Source: Pseudoxanthobacter soli DSM 19599
GTDB taxonomy: Bacteria; Pseudomonadota; Alphaproteobacteria; Rhizobiales; Segnochrobactraceae
Length of the DNA: 64,000 bases
NCBI RefSeq assembly: GCF_900148505.1
Contig: NZ_FRXO01000002.1
Span: forward strand, 62,001 to 126,000
Direction: 5' to 3'
Shown: piece by piece, positions 19,365-28,059 of the stretch
How the letters are laid out: each line of letters opens with the position of its first letter
How positions within the stretch are numbered: the first letter of the stretch is position 1
Position numbers and translations under genes: made by a program
Notes under the pieces: generated by a model
The model's input: the letters and a program-made list of their open reading frames with translations, nothing else
The model's database searches: none
Told to the model about the DNA's origin: nothing

Positions 19365-19652
19365 GATTGCCTCACTCAAGTTCGGGTTCAGACAAGGCCG
19401 CATCCGGATTTCCAAAGGGATTTTCCGGAGGTGTCCCGTTGATTTTTACATCGCCGAGAAAGAATGGCTCGTGGCATCAAGACTTGGTCGGCATCGGCGT
19501 TTGTGATGTTTTCAGAAGAAGCGATTTTAGTTTCGTCGTTTCTTCGTTCGACATCGCCGCGTCGATGAGATGAAGATACTCCTCTGCGCCGTGTTGAATA
19601 GACGGCTGTTCCCCAAAGCGGGTACATTTCCTGTAATTAACAATCAGTCGCA
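19365..19652 (-). promoter_or_regulatory. Duplicated upstream/leader region, copy 2
   Basis: This aligns with 17130-17426. The identical 36-bp block is at 19548-19583 and AATTAACAATCAGTCGC is at 19635-19651; GGGTACAT and CGCCGAGAAA boxes are also shared. As in copy 1 it lies directly upstream of a double-glycine peptide operon, which suggests common regulation. The remaining bases to 19807 (the start of the next plus-strand gene) show nothing further. Confidence 0.7.
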
Positions 19653-19807
19653 TCAACGCGCGGGCCGAGTGCGCCGGCGGACTGACGGCAGACATCGCGC
19701 CGGGAACGCGGCAGACTGGAGCGGCGCGATTCGGCCCGCCCGGCCGGCTCGCGGGCTCCCCGTTTCATCCGCCAGGTTCTGCCGTCAGGGTTGGCCGTTC
19801 ACGCCTC

Positions 19808-20581
19808 ATGGGTCTGTTCCAAACCATCTCGGAGGTCCGCCGCCGGACCGCCCGGCCGCTGCCCGAGACGCTCGCGGTCGAGATCGACCGCCGCATCGTA
19901 CCGGTGCGGCTGCGGGTCAACGCGCGTGCGCGCCGCCTGACGCTGCGGCTGCCGATCGGCACGGATTCGCCTGTCGTCACCGTGCCGCCCAGGGTGAACG
20001 AGGCGGCGGTGCGTGCCTTCCTGCACGAACACCGCGCCTGGCTCGCCGAACGCATGGCGCGGCGGCCGCAGCCGGTGCCGTTCCGCGCCGGCGAGACCGT
20101 TCCGTTCCGCGGCACGCCGCACCTGATCCACCATGACGGCCGGATGCGCGGCGGCGTCCGCGCGGAGATCGGGGAGGACGGCGTTGCGCGCCTCGTCGTC
20201 AGCGGGGATCCGCTGGCGCTGCCGCGCCGGGTGTCGACCTTCCTGCGGCGCGAGGCCGAAGCCGCCATCAATCACGCCGTCCGGCGCGACACCGCTGCCC
20301 TCGGCGTCGCGGCGAAGGCCGTGCGCATCCGCGACACCACCAGCCGGTGGGGCTCGTGCACCAGCGACGGCATCCTCTCGTTCTCATGGCGGGTCGTGCT
20401 GGCGCCGCCGTTCGTTCTCGACTATCTCGTCGCGCACGAAGTGGCCCATCTCGTGGAGATGAACCATTCGCCCGCCTTCTGGCGGCTCGTCGCGCGGCTT
20501 CACCCGGAAGCGCGGCAGGGTCGTCTCTGGCTCAAGCAGCACGGTCCGCTGCTCCACGCCATCGGTCCCCGAGACGCCTGA
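19808..20581 (+). CDS. YgjP/SprT-like metallopeptidase (DUF45, M48-type)
   Basis: 257 residues. The zinc motif HEVAHLVEMNH gives His211, Glu212 and His215, with His220 as a likely third ligand. The preceding DTTSRWGSCTSDGILSFSW and following FWRLVARLHPE are hallmarks of the YgjP/DUF45 family of small cytoplasmic zinc peptidases. The substrate is unknown. Start MGLFQTISEV is the only good N-terminal ATG. The AEC transporter gene follows on the same strand. Confidence 0.9.
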   Translation: MGLFQTISEVRRRTARPLPETLAVEIDRRIVPVRLRVNARARRLTLRLPIGTDSPVVTVPPRVNEAAVRAFLHEHRAWLAERMARRPQPVPFRAGETVPFRGTPHLIHHDGRMRGGVRAEIGEDGVARLVVSGDPLALPRRVSTFLRREAEAAINHAVRRDTAALGVAAKAVRIRDTTSRWGSCTSDGILSFSWRVVLAPPFVLDYLVAHEVAHLVEMNHSPAFWRLVARLHPEARQGRLWLKQHGPLLHAIGPRDA

Positions 20582-20695
20582 GGGATCGCGGCCGTGCCGC
20601 GACCGGGCGGCGCGGATCGTGCATCTTAATGCCCTGCTTCGTTGGTCCTGCTACGTCGCTCCTGCTTGTCTGGTTTCGCCTATCCGGGGCCTGCC

Positions 20696-21655
20696 ATGTC
20701 GTTCACCGAGATCTTCATGCTGCTGGTGCCGGTGTTCGGGCTGCTCGGCCTCGGCTGGCTCGCCGCGACGCTCAAGCTGATGCCGGTGGCCGTATCGGAT
20801 GCGCTCGGCACCTTCGCCGCCACCATCGCGCTGCCGGCACTGCTGTTCCACGCGCTCGCCAAGGCCCACTTTCCCGATATCTCACCCTGGCCGTTCTGGA
20901 TCGCCTATTTCACCGGGGTCGTGATCACCTGGGGTCTCGGCGATTTCTGCTACCGGCGGCTGTTCGGCGGCGAGGCGCGCATCGGCATCGTGGCGGGAGT
21001 GTCCTCCGCCTTCTCCAACACGGCGATGCTCGGCATCCCGATCGTGTTCTCGGTCTACGGCAAGGCCGGCGACGTGCCGCTGCTCTTGCTGATCTCGGTG
21101 CACCTGCCGATCATGACGGTCGCGGCCACCGTGCTGTTCGAGCGTATCGAGATGGCGCAGTCGGGCCGCCGGCATTTCAACGTGGCGCACCTGACGAAGC
21201 GGATCGTCGTCAACATCGTCAAGAACCCGATCGTCATCGGCATCTTCGCGGGCGCGGTGGTGCGCGCGCTCGGCATCTCCATCGAAGGGCCGGTGGAGGA
21301 GATCGTGGTGCGCCTGTCGGATACCGCCGTGCCGTGCGCCCTGTTCGCGCTCGGCATGAGCCTGAAGCGCTACGGCCTGCGCGAGCACATCGCCGCCAGC
21401 GGCGTGATCGTGGTGCTGAAGCTCGTCGTCATGCCTGCGATCGTGTTCGTGATGAGCCGCTACGTGATGACGATGCCGCCGATCTGGTCGGCGGTCGCCA
21501 CCGTTTCGGCCGCCTCGGCGACAGGCGTCAACGCCTACCTCATCGCCAACCGCGCCGGCGTCGGCCTCGGGCTCGCCTCGAACGCGATCACCGTCACCTC
21601 CGCCGCCGCCGCGATCACCATCGGCATCTGGCTCGGCATCATCGGCATTCCCTGA
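20696..21655 (+). CDS. AEC-family (auxin efflux carrier-like) transporter
   Basis: A 319-residue inner-membrane protein with about ten helices, starting MSFTEIFMLLVPVFGLLGLG. AEC hallmarks are FSNTAMLGIPIV in the first half and a second inverted half with KLVVMPAIVF and TVSAASATGVNAYLIA. Bacterial members transport organic acids such as malate or malonate; the substrate here cannot be told. The ATG at 20696 is preferred to 20642, which would add a non-hydrophobic stretch. The gene converges on gluQ with a gap of 24 bp. Confidence 0.9.
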   Translation: MSFTEIFMLLVPVFGLLGLGWLAATLKLMPVAVSDALGTFAATIALPALLFHALAKAHFPDISPWPFWIAYFTGVVITWGLGDFCYRRLFGGEARIGIVAGVSSAFSNTAMLGIPIVFSVYGKAGDVPLLLLISVHLPIMTVAATVLFERIEMAQSGRRHFNVAHLTKRIVVNIVKNPIVIGIFAGAVVRALGISIEGPVEEIVVRLSDTAVPCALFALGMSLKRYGLREHIAASGVIVVLKLVVMPAIVFVMSRYVMTMPPIWSAVATVSAASATGVNAYLIANRAGVGLGLASNAITVTSAAAAITIGIWLGIIGIP

Positions 21656-21679
21656 ACCCGGCCGGAGCTGTCCCCGCGG

Positions 21680-22570
21680 TCAGGTCGCGCGAGGCGGCCC
21701 GAGGCCGACCATCGCGCGGATGTCCTGCGGCGTCGCGCCGCCCGCGCGAAGATCGGCGAGCACGGTGCCGCCGCGCGACTTCGAGAGCTTCTCGCCGGTC
21801 TCGTCCAGCACCAGCGCGTGGTGGTGGTAGACGGGTTCCGGCAGACCGAGCAGCCTCTGCAGCAGCCGATGGACCGCGGTCGAATGAAACAGGTCCCGCC
21901 CGCGCACGACGTGGGTGACGCCCTGCAGCGCATCGTCGACGACGACGGAAAGGTGGTAGCTCGTCGGGGTTTCCTTGCGCGCCAGCACGACATCGCCCCA
22001 CGCGGCGGGATCGGCGGCGATCGTGCCGGTCTCGCCGGACGGCCCGGCGCCGGTCTCCCGCCATGTCAGCGGCCCGGCGACGGAAAGCGCCCGGCCCATA
22101 TCGAGGCGGATCGCGGCCGGCTCGCCGCCGTCCCGCCGGCGCGCGATCTCGTCGGCGGCCGGAAGACGGGCGTCGCCCGGAAACAGCGGCGCGCCGTCGG
22201 GATCGCGCGGCCATCCCGCACCGGCCGCATCCGCCGCCCGCGCGGCTTCGGCGATCTCGCGCCGCGAGGCGTAGGAACGCATGAGCAGCCCGGCCCGGTC
22301 GAGCACCGCGAGCGCGGCGGCATAGGCGTCGAAGTGTTCCGACTGCCGGCGCACGGGCTCTTCCCATCGGATGCCGAGCCCGGCGAGGTCCTCCAGGATC
22401 GACGCCTCGTATTCCGGCCGGCAGCGCGACAGATCGATATCCTCGATGCGCAGCAGGAACCGCCCGCCCGCCGCCTGCGCCATGTCGAAATTCAGGAGCG
22501 CCGACAGCGCATGACCGAGATGCAGCCTGCCGTTCGGGCTCGGGGCAAAGCGGAAAACGGGTGGCGCCAC
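21680..22570 (-). CDS. gluQ: Glutamyl-Q tRNA(Asp) synthetase
   Basis: A 296-residue truncated class I GluRS paralogue that attaches glutamate to queuosine at the anticodon of tRNA(Asp). It has FAPSPNGRLHLGHALSAL (HIGH-like motif), RIEDIDLSRCRPEYE, HVVRGRDLFHSTAVHRLLQ and the KMSKS equivalent KLSKSRGG near 262-266. It ends without an anticodon-binding domain, as expected. The zinc-ligand cysteines of the E. coli enzyme are absent (SYASRREI). The GTG at 22570 gives the family-like MAPPVFRFAPSPNG; an ATG at 22636 would add 22 residues. It is divergent from the AlkA-like gene. Confidence 0.9.
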   Translation of the reverse strand: MAPPVFRFAPSPNGRLHLGHALSALLNFDMAQAAGGRFLLRIEDIDLSRCRPEYEASILEDLAGLGIRWEEPVRRQSEHFDAYAAALAVLDRAGLLMRSYASRREIAEAARAADAAGAGWPRDPDGAPLFPGDARLPAADEIARRRDGGEPAAIRLDMGRALSVAGPLTWRETGAGPSGETGTIAADPAAWGDVVLARKETPTSYHLSVVVDDALQGVTHVVRGRDLFHSTAVHRLLQRLLGLPEPVYHHHALVLDETGEKLSKSRGGTVLADLRAGGATPQDIRAMVGLGPPRAT

Positions 22571-22757
22571 GGTCGAATCCCGGTTGAGAGTGTGATTGCG
22601 ACTGAAGAACCATTGCCGTTGCCCTGCTGGCAACATCCGCTTGCCGCCCCTGGGCGGCCTGACCTCGCATCCTCTTGCCGCCCTGCCCCGGCGCCGCGTT
22701 GCCGCAACCGCCCCGACCCGGCCCGCCACCACGCTCAGGGCCTGCGATGAGCCCTCC

Positions 22758-23459
22758 ATGACCGATCTTGCGGCCGAGCCCACCTCCCCTTTCCGCCGCA
22801 TCGAAACCGATGCCGACGTCGCCGAAGGCCTTGCGGCCCTCCTCCGCCTCGACCCGCGTCTGGTGCCGATCGCGGCGGCGGCCGGGCCGCTGCCGCTGCG
22901 CCGCGATGCAGCCGGGTTCTGCGGCCTCGCCCGGATCGTGGTCGCCCAGCAGGTCTCGACGGCGAGCGCCGCCGCGATCTGGCAACGGCTTGATACGGCG
23001 GGTGGCGGCGAGGCGGCGGGCTTTCTGGCGCTCGACGAAGCCGGCCGGATCGCGGCGGGGCTGTCGCGCGCCAAGGTGCGTACGTTGCAGGCGGCGGCCG
23101 AAGCCGTCGTCGCCGGCCGGCTCGACCTCACGGCTCTCGGCACCACCGGGATCGCGGCGCCGCAGACCGCGGCCATGATCGCCGTGCTCACCGCGCTTCC
23201 CGGCATCGGGCCCTGGACGCGGGACGCTTTCCTGATGTTCTGCGCCGGCCACCCGGACGTTTTCCCTGTGGGCGACGTCGCGCTGCGCACCGCCGTCGCC
23301 GCCGGGCTCGGCATCGGCGGTGGCCTGCCGCCACGCCGGGCGATGGCGACCGTCGAGGCGGAGGCCCTGCGGTGGCAGCCGTGGCGGTCGGTGGCGGCGC
23401 GGCTGTTCTGGGCCTATTATCGCACGCTCCGCGCCGGCCGGATGGCGCTGCCGCCCTGA
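22758..23459 (+). CDS. DNA-3-methyladenine glycosylase II (AlkA-like)
   Basis: A 233-residue base-excision glycosylase of the HhH-GPD superfamily. The HhH is LTALPGIGPWTRDAFLMF, followed by the catalytic Asp173 in VFPVGDVALR. RIVVAQQVSTASAAAIW is the conserved first helical segment, and WQPWRSVAARLFWAYYR is the family's C-terminal signature. The N-terminal TBP-like domain of E. coli AlkA is absent, as is common. It removes alkylated purines. ATG 22758 (MTDLAAEP) is chosen over 22596. Confidence 0.92.
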   Translation: MTDLAAEPTSPFRRIETDADVAEGLAALLRLDPRLVPIAAAAGPLPLRRDAAGFCGLARIVVAQQVSTASAAAIWQRLDTAGGGEAAGFLALDEAGRIAAGLSRAKVRTLQAAAEAVVAGRLDLTALGTTGIAAPQTAAMIAVLTALPGIGPWTRDAFLMFCAGHPDVFPVGDVALRTAVAAGLGIGGGLPPRRAMATVEAEALRWQPWRSVAARLFWAYYRTLRAGRMALPP

Positions 23460-23572
23460 GAATATCCTCGGCGCGCGGCCCGGACGGCCATGGCGCCGCC
23501 ATGCGGGCACGCCCGCCGGACGACGCCCCGCAACGAACCCGACGGGCACTCCCGTCAGCCACGGTGATCGCA

Positions 23573-24235
23573 ATGCCCCTTCTCGACGGCCCCCGCCTCG
23601 CGCCCGCCTCCGGCGGTGCCGCCCGGAAGCTCGTCGTGCTGCTGCACGGTTATGGCGCCTATGGCGACGACCTCGTTCCGCTCGCCGAGGCCTTCGCGGA
23701 TTCGCTGCCGGACGTCGCCTTTCTCTCGCCCCACGCACCGTTCCCCTGCGGCGGCGCGCCGTTCGGACGGGAGTGGTTTCCGCTGTCCTTCCGCGATCCC
23801 TCGGAGTTCTCGCGCGGGGCGGACGCCGCCCGCCCGCTGCTCGAATCGTTTCTGGCCGCGGAGCTCGAATCGCTCGGGCTCGGACCCGGCGACCTCGCCC
23901 TCGTCGGCTTCAGCCAGGGCGCGATGATGGCGCTGCACACCGGCCTGCGACGACCCGCCGCGCCGGCGGTGATCATCGGCTATTCCGGCCTGCTGCCCGC
24001 CACCGAGCGCCTCGACATGGAGATGGTGCGCCCGCCGCCGCAGGTGGTGCTGATCCACGGCGAGGACGACGAGGTGGTGCCCGCCCCCTACTCGCAGATC
24101 GCCGCCGAGGCGCTTTCCCTGGCCGGCGCGCGGGTCGACAGCCACATGCGGCCCGGCCTCGGTCACGGGGTCGATGCGGAGGGCGCCGCGATCGGCCTCG
24201 CCTCGCTGGCCCACGCCTTCGCGCGCGGCCGGTAG
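23573..24235 (+). CDS. Phospholipase/carboxylesterase family hydrolase
   Basis: A 220-residue alpha/beta hydrolase of the acyl-protein thioesterase/YpfH group. The catalytic triad is visible: Ser114 in GFSQGAMMA, Asp165 or Asp166 in HGEDDEVVP, and His198 in GLGHGVD. VVLLHGYGAYGDDL supplies the oxyanion strand. It is cytoplasmic with no signal peptide. ATG 23573 is chosen (GTG 23564 is three codons earlier). The natural substrate is unknown. It lies downstream of the AlkA-like gene on the same strand. Confidence 0.88.
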   Translation: MPLLDGPRLAPASGGAARKLVVLLHGYGAYGDDLVPLAEAFADSLPDVAFLSPHAPFPCGGAPFGREWFPLSFRDPSEFSRGADAARPLLESFLAAELESLGLGPGDLALVGFSQGAMMALHTGLRRPAAPAVIIGYSGLLPATERLDMEMVRPPPQVVLIHGEDDEVVPAPYSQIAAEALSLAGARVDSHMRPGLGHGVDAEGAAIGLASLAHAFARGR

Positions 24236-24395
24236 CACGCCGGCCCGAACCGGAGCCTCAGGCACATCCTGCGGGGCCTCTCGTCCCGCACCGACCGGCC
24301 ATTTGCGCGGGACTTCACACGGCCGACATCTTGGCTCTACAATCTGACTGCGCTCGTCCAGGGGGTCATCGTGATTCCGGTATGAGGAGCAGGCC

Positions 24396-24953
24396 GTGAC
24401 TATCGCCGTCTCGCCCGATGCGCATCCCACGCTAGTGCTCAATGCCGATTACCGGCCTCTGAGCTATTACCCCTTGTCGCTCTGGTCCTGGCAGGACGCG
24501 ATCAAGGCGGTGTTTCTCGATCGCGTGAACATCGTCTCGGAATACGACGTGAAGGTGCGAAGCCCCACCTTCGACATGAAGCTGCCGAGCGTCGTTTCCC
24601 TGAAGACCTACATCAAGCCGGCCCGCAACCCGGCTTTCACGCGCTTCAACGTGTTCCTGCGCGATCGCTTCGAATGCCAATATTGCGGCTCGCGCGACGA
24701 CCTGACCTTCGACCACCTGATCCCGCGCTCCAAGGGCGGGCAGACGACGTGGGAGAACGTGCTGGCGGCCTGCTCGCCCTGCAACCTGATGAAGGGCAGC
24801 AAGAGCTGCAAGGAAGTGAACATGTGGCCGCGCCAGATGCCCTTCCGCCCGAACGTGCAGGACCTGCACAATAACGGCCGCCTGTTCCCGCCGAACTATC
24901 TGCACGAAAGCTGGCTCGACTTCCTGTACTGGGACGCCGAACTGGAGCCGTGA
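24396..24953 (+). CDS. HNH endonuclease family protein
   Basis: 185 residues. The HNH core is complete: zinc-ligand pairs CQYC (94-97) and CSPC (126-129), Asp106-His107 in FDHLIPRSKGG, and Asn121 in WENV. The N-terminal ~90 residues (LVLNADYRPLSYYPLSLWSW) belong to a conserved, free-standing bacterial HNH family whose biological role is not established. GTG 24396 has AGGAG about 8 nt upstream. It is not beside any restriction or phage gene, so a housekeeping DNA-processing role is more likely than a mobile one. Confidence 0.9.
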   Translation: MTIAVSPDAHPTLVLNADYRPLSYYPLSLWSWQDAIKAVFLDRVNIVSEYDVKVRSPTFDMKLPSVVSLKTYIKPARNPAFTRFNVFLRDRFECQYCGSRDDLTFDHLIPRSKGGQTTWENVLAACSPCNLMKGSKSCKEVNMWPRQMPFRPNVQDLHNNGRLFPPNYLHESWLDFLYWDAELEP

Positions 24954-24992
24954 GCGGACGCGGACACCGCGTCCTCGTGCCCTTCCGCCGCG

Positions 24993-25898
24993 TCACACCG
25001 TGCCGGCGAGCCCGGCTTCCCAGCCGAGGATGGCGCGCTTGCGCGGCAGGCCCCAGTGATAGCCGCACAGGCCGCCGCTCTTGCCGAGCACCCGGTGGCA
25101 GGGAACCACGAACGACACCGGATTGCGCCCGACCGCCGAGCCGACCGCCCGGGCGGCAGTGGGCCGGCCGATGCGCCCGGCGATGTCGGTGTAGGTGGTC
25201 GCGCCCGCGAACGGGATCGACAGCAGCGTTTCCCAGACCTGCACCTCGAAATCGGACCCGATCAGCACCACGCGCAGCGGCCGGTCGGCCTTCCATTCCG
25301 CGGGATCGAAGGCGCGCGCCGCGAGCGGCGCGGTGGCCGCGGCATCCTCGACATAGCGGGCGCGGGGCCAGCGGCCGCGCATATCCTCGAACGCGGCGGC
25401 ATCCTCACCGGCGTCGGCGAACGCCAGACCGGCGAGCCCGCGATCCGTCACCATCACCAGCGCGCGGCCGAACGGGCTGTCGTGCCAGCCATAGCGGATT
25501 TCGAGCCCCTCGCCGCCGGCGCGATAGGCGCCCGGCGTCATCGCCTCGTGGGTGACGAACAGGTCGTGCAGCCGCGCCGGGCCGGAAAGCCCGAGTTCGT
25601 AGGTGGTGTCGAACACGCTGGCGCCTTCCACCCTGAGCAGGCGCCGGGCGTGATCGAGCGTCACGGCATGGAGAAACTGCTTCGGCGTGATGCCGGCGAA
25701 GCGGCGGAAGGCGCGCTCCAGCCGCACGGGCGAGATCCCCGCCGCGTTGGCGATATCGGCGACTTCCGGGTGGTCGCGCCAGCGCTCGGACACGAAGGCG
25801 AGCGCGCGGCGCACCAGATCGTAGTCGGCGGAGGGACCGGGATCGGTCTCCTCCCGTTCGGGTGCCAGGTCGGCGAGGGTCGCTTCGGCAAGGCTCAT
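24993..25898 (-). CDS. ada: Ada-type AraC regulator / O6-methylguanine-DNA methyltransferase
   Basis: 301 residues. Residues of about 20-125 are an AraC-like DNA-binding domain (VADIANAAGISPVRLERAFRR, second HTH around DTTYELGLSGPARLHDLF). Residues of about 135-300 are an MGMT domain with the acceptor Cys267 in VPCHRVLGKSGGLCGYHWG. The N-terminal zinc domain that repairs methylphosphotriesters in E. coli Ada is missing. It repairs O6-methylguanine by suicide transfer; whether it still regulates genes is open. Overlapping the start on the opposite strand there is nothing coding. It is convergent with the HNH gene. Confidence 0.92.
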   Translation of the reverse strand: MSLAEATLADLAPEREETDPGPSADYDLVRRALAFVSERWRDHPEVADIANAAGISPVRLERAFRRFAGITPKQFLHAVTLDHARRLLRVEGASVFDTTYELGLSGPARLHDLFVTHEAMTPGAYRAGGEGLEIRYGWHDSPFGRALVMVTDRGLAGLAFADAGEDAAAFEDMRGRWPRARYVEDAAATAPLAARAFDPAEWKADRPLRVVLIGSDFEVQVWETLLSIPFAGATTYTDIAGRIGRPTAARAVGSAVGRNPVSFVVPCHRVLGKSGGLCGYHWGLPRKRAILGWEAGLAGTV

Positions 25899-26000
25899 GA
25901 CAACAATCCGGGCAGAGGGATCCGGCGCACCGCGCCGGGATTCGGTTCGCCATCCTCGCGTGGAGCCGCCGCGCCGCCAATCCGATTTCGGACGGCGGCC

Positions 26001-26492
26001 TCAGGCGGGCCCGCCGCTGCGCGCCGTCGCCAGCGCGGCGCCGAATGCCACGGCGAAGCTTTCCCGCTCGACCGGGCCGAGAAACCGGCCGATCTCGACC
26101 GAGCGACCGTGAGAGGCGAGCGCGATCCGCACCACACCCTCGTCCTCCACGCGCTCGACCGTGAGGCGCGCCCAGGCGGGGTTGAGGCTCTCGGTCGCCA
26201 CCGCGCCCTTGGCGGAGATGCGGCGGATGCGGATTTCCACGGGCGAGACCTCGATCTCCTCCCGCGCGCGGGCCGCGATGTAGTTGGCGCGGAAGGCGAA
26301 CCACACCAGGAGCACATCGAGCCCGAAGAAGCCGAACACCGGCCACGCGCCGATCGACCAGAACAGGAGACCGGCCGAGAACGAGATCGCCACCAGCACC
26401 GACATCAGCACGAGAAATCCCCGCCGCCCCAGGGAGCGGTGGGGCGTCAACACGGCGCGGAAGAAAGTGGTGTCGTCGAAGCGTTCGGCCAT
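26001..26492 (-). CDS. DUF2244 family membrane protein
   Basis: 163 residues with two adjacent helices (GFLVLMSVLVAISFSAGLLF and a second around FGLDVLLVWFAFRANY), followed by a cytosolic beta-rich part (EIEVSPVEIRIRRISAKG, GRSVEIGRFL). This is the layout of DUF2244, common in alphaproteobacteria and often next to nth, as here. Function unknown. ATG 26492 (MAERFDDT) is preferred to ATG 26501. It is divergent from nth with a 64-bp gap. Confidence 0.85.
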   Translation of the reverse strand: MAERFDDTTFFRAVLTPHRSLGRRGFLVLMSVLVAISFSAGLLFWSIGAWPVFGFFGLDVLLVWFAFRANYIAARAREEIEVSPVEIRIRRISAKGAVATESLNPAWARLTVERVEDEGVVRIALASHGRSVEIGRFLGPVERESFAVAFGAALATARSGGPA

Positions 26493-26556
26493 GGCAGGCA
26501 ACGTCCGGTCCGGCCTATGGTTTCGATCGGAAAGTGCGGAGCATTATAGATCAGCC

Positions 26557-27381
26557 ATGAAAACCGCAAAGACGGTATCGCCGGGCGCGCGAAAGGCAAG
26601 CGGAGCGGCTTCGCCGAAGGTGGCGAAAGCCGCGCTGAAGCCGGCGGCGGCGGCCCCGGCCGTCGCCGTCCGCAGGCCCACCAAGGCCAAGGCGAACACG
26701 CGCGCTGCCGAGACCGCCGCGAGCCTCGGCGGCGTGACCGCCTATTCCCCGGCCGAGATCGAGGCGATCTTTTCCCGCTTCGAGGCGGCGGACCCCGATC
26801 CGCGCAGCGAGCTCGTCTATTCCAACCCGTTCACGCTGCTGGTGGCGGTCGTTCTCTCCGCCCAGGCGACGGATGCCGGCGTGAACAAGGCGACACGCGG
26901 CCTGTTCGCCATGGCCGACACCCCCGCCGCGATGCTCGCCCTCGGCGAGGACAGGGTGCGCGACGCGATCAAGACCATCGGCCTATTCCGCAACAAGGCG
27001 AAGAACGTGGTGGCGCTGTCGCGCATTCTGGTGGAGCGCCATGGCGGCGAGGTGCCTGCGAACCGCGCCGCGCTCGAAGAGCTGCCGGGCGTCGGGCGCA
27101 AGACGGCGAACGTGGTGCTCAACGTCGCCTTCGGCGAGCCGACCATCGCGGTCGATACCCACATCTTTCGCGTCGCCAACCGCATCCTGCTGGCGCCGGG
27201 CAAGACGCCGGACGCCGTGGAGGAAGCGCTGGAGCGCATCGTGCCGCCGCGCTTTCGCCAGCACGCCCACCACTGGCTGATCCTGCACGGCCGCTATACC
27301 TGCGTCGCCCGCAGACCGCTCTGCGAGCGCTGCATCATCGCGGACCTCTGCAAGAGTCCGGAGAAGGTGCTGGCCGCCTGA
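26557..27381 (+). CDS. nth: Endonuclease III
   Basis: A 274-residue DNA glycosylase/AP lyase that removes oxidised pyrimidines. The HhH motif ELPGVGRKTANVVL holds the catalytic Lys and is followed by the catalytic Asp in IAVDTHIFRVANR. The [4Fe-4S] cluster ligands CVARRPLCERCIIADLC follow the Cys-x6-Cys-x2-Cys-x5-Cys rule. The N-terminal ~65 residues are a Lys/Ala-rich extension absent from E. coli Nth. ATG 26557 begins this tail; the frame upstream is antisense to the DUF2244 gene. Confidence 0.95.
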   Translation: MKTAKTVSPGARKASGAASPKVAKAALKPAAAAPAVAVRRPTKAKANTRAAETAASLGGVTAYSPAEIEAIFSRFEAADPDPRSELVYSNPFTLLVAVVLSAQATDAGVNKATRGLFAMADTPAAMLALGEDRVRDAIKTIGLFRNKAKNVVALSRILVERHGGEVPANRAALEELPGVGRKTANVVLNVAFGEPTIAVDTHIFRVANRILLAPGKTPDAVEEALERIVPPRFRQHAHHWLILHGRYTCVARRPLCERCIIADLCKSPEKVLAA

Positions 27382-27400
27382 GGCCCCGCAGCGGGATCGC

Positions 27401-27853
27401 TCAGGCCGGCACCATCAGGCCGCCGGCCGGAGCGAACCGCGCGCCGGCGAGCGCGTGATCGACGCGCCGGCGCACCGCATCATAGGCCTCGGCGAAGGCC
27501 CGCCGCCCGCCCTTGCCGAGCGGATCCTCAATCAGCCACGCCAGCCGCCGGGGCGGACTGCGCCACGCCGGCTCGGCGACGCCGAGCACCTTCGGGCCGA
27601 GCGCCACCACCACGTCGGGCTCCGGCGCGAGGTCGAACGCGAACAGTTCCAGCGGCTTCGGTTCCAGCCGCTCGGTGGAGAGGCCGGCGCCGGCCAGCGT
27701 CTCCAGCGCGCGCGGATGGACAGTATCGGCCGGCTCCACGCCGGCGGAGAAGGCACGGAAACCCGGCAGGCCGAGATGATTGAGGTAGGCCTCGGCCATG
27801 ATGCTCAGCCCGGCATTGCGGGCGCAGACAAACAGCACCGACACGCGACTCAC
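27401..27853 (-). CDS. Low-molecular-weight phosphatase/ArsC-like protein lacking the P-loop arginine
   Basis: 150 residues with the LMW-PTP/ArsC fold: SVLFVCARNAGLSIMAEAYLNHLG at the N-terminus, FSAGVEP and PDVVVALGPK. The P-loop reads CARNAGLS, where active family members have Cys-x5-Arg-Ser; the arginine that binds phosphate is replaced by Leu. A catalytic phosphatase or arsenate reductase role is therefore doubtful. The GTG at 27853 follows GAGGAGAAATGCC, which supports this start. It converges on nth. Confidence 0.78.
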   Translation of the reverse strand: MSRVSVLFVCARNAGLSIMAEAYLNHLGLPGFRAFSAGVEPADTVHPRALETLAGAGLSTERLEPKPLELFAFDLAPEPDVVVALGPKVLGVAEPAWRSPPRRLAWLIEDPLGKGGRRAFAEAYDAVRRRVDHALAGARFAPAGGLMVPA

Positions 27854-28059
27854 GGCATTTCTCCTCGGGATGGCCGCCCCGGACAGCCGGCGGCGGTTGG
27901 CGCCGGCAGCCGCCACGACCCGCAACTCAGCGCCGGGACGAGGGGGCCGCGGCCGGGAAGAAACCCGGCCGCCGCGGCACCGGTCGGATAGTCCCGTAAG
28001 GAGACGAACATATGACATCCGCCGGCAACCATGTCGGCCGTGGGCCGCGCCAACCCCGC

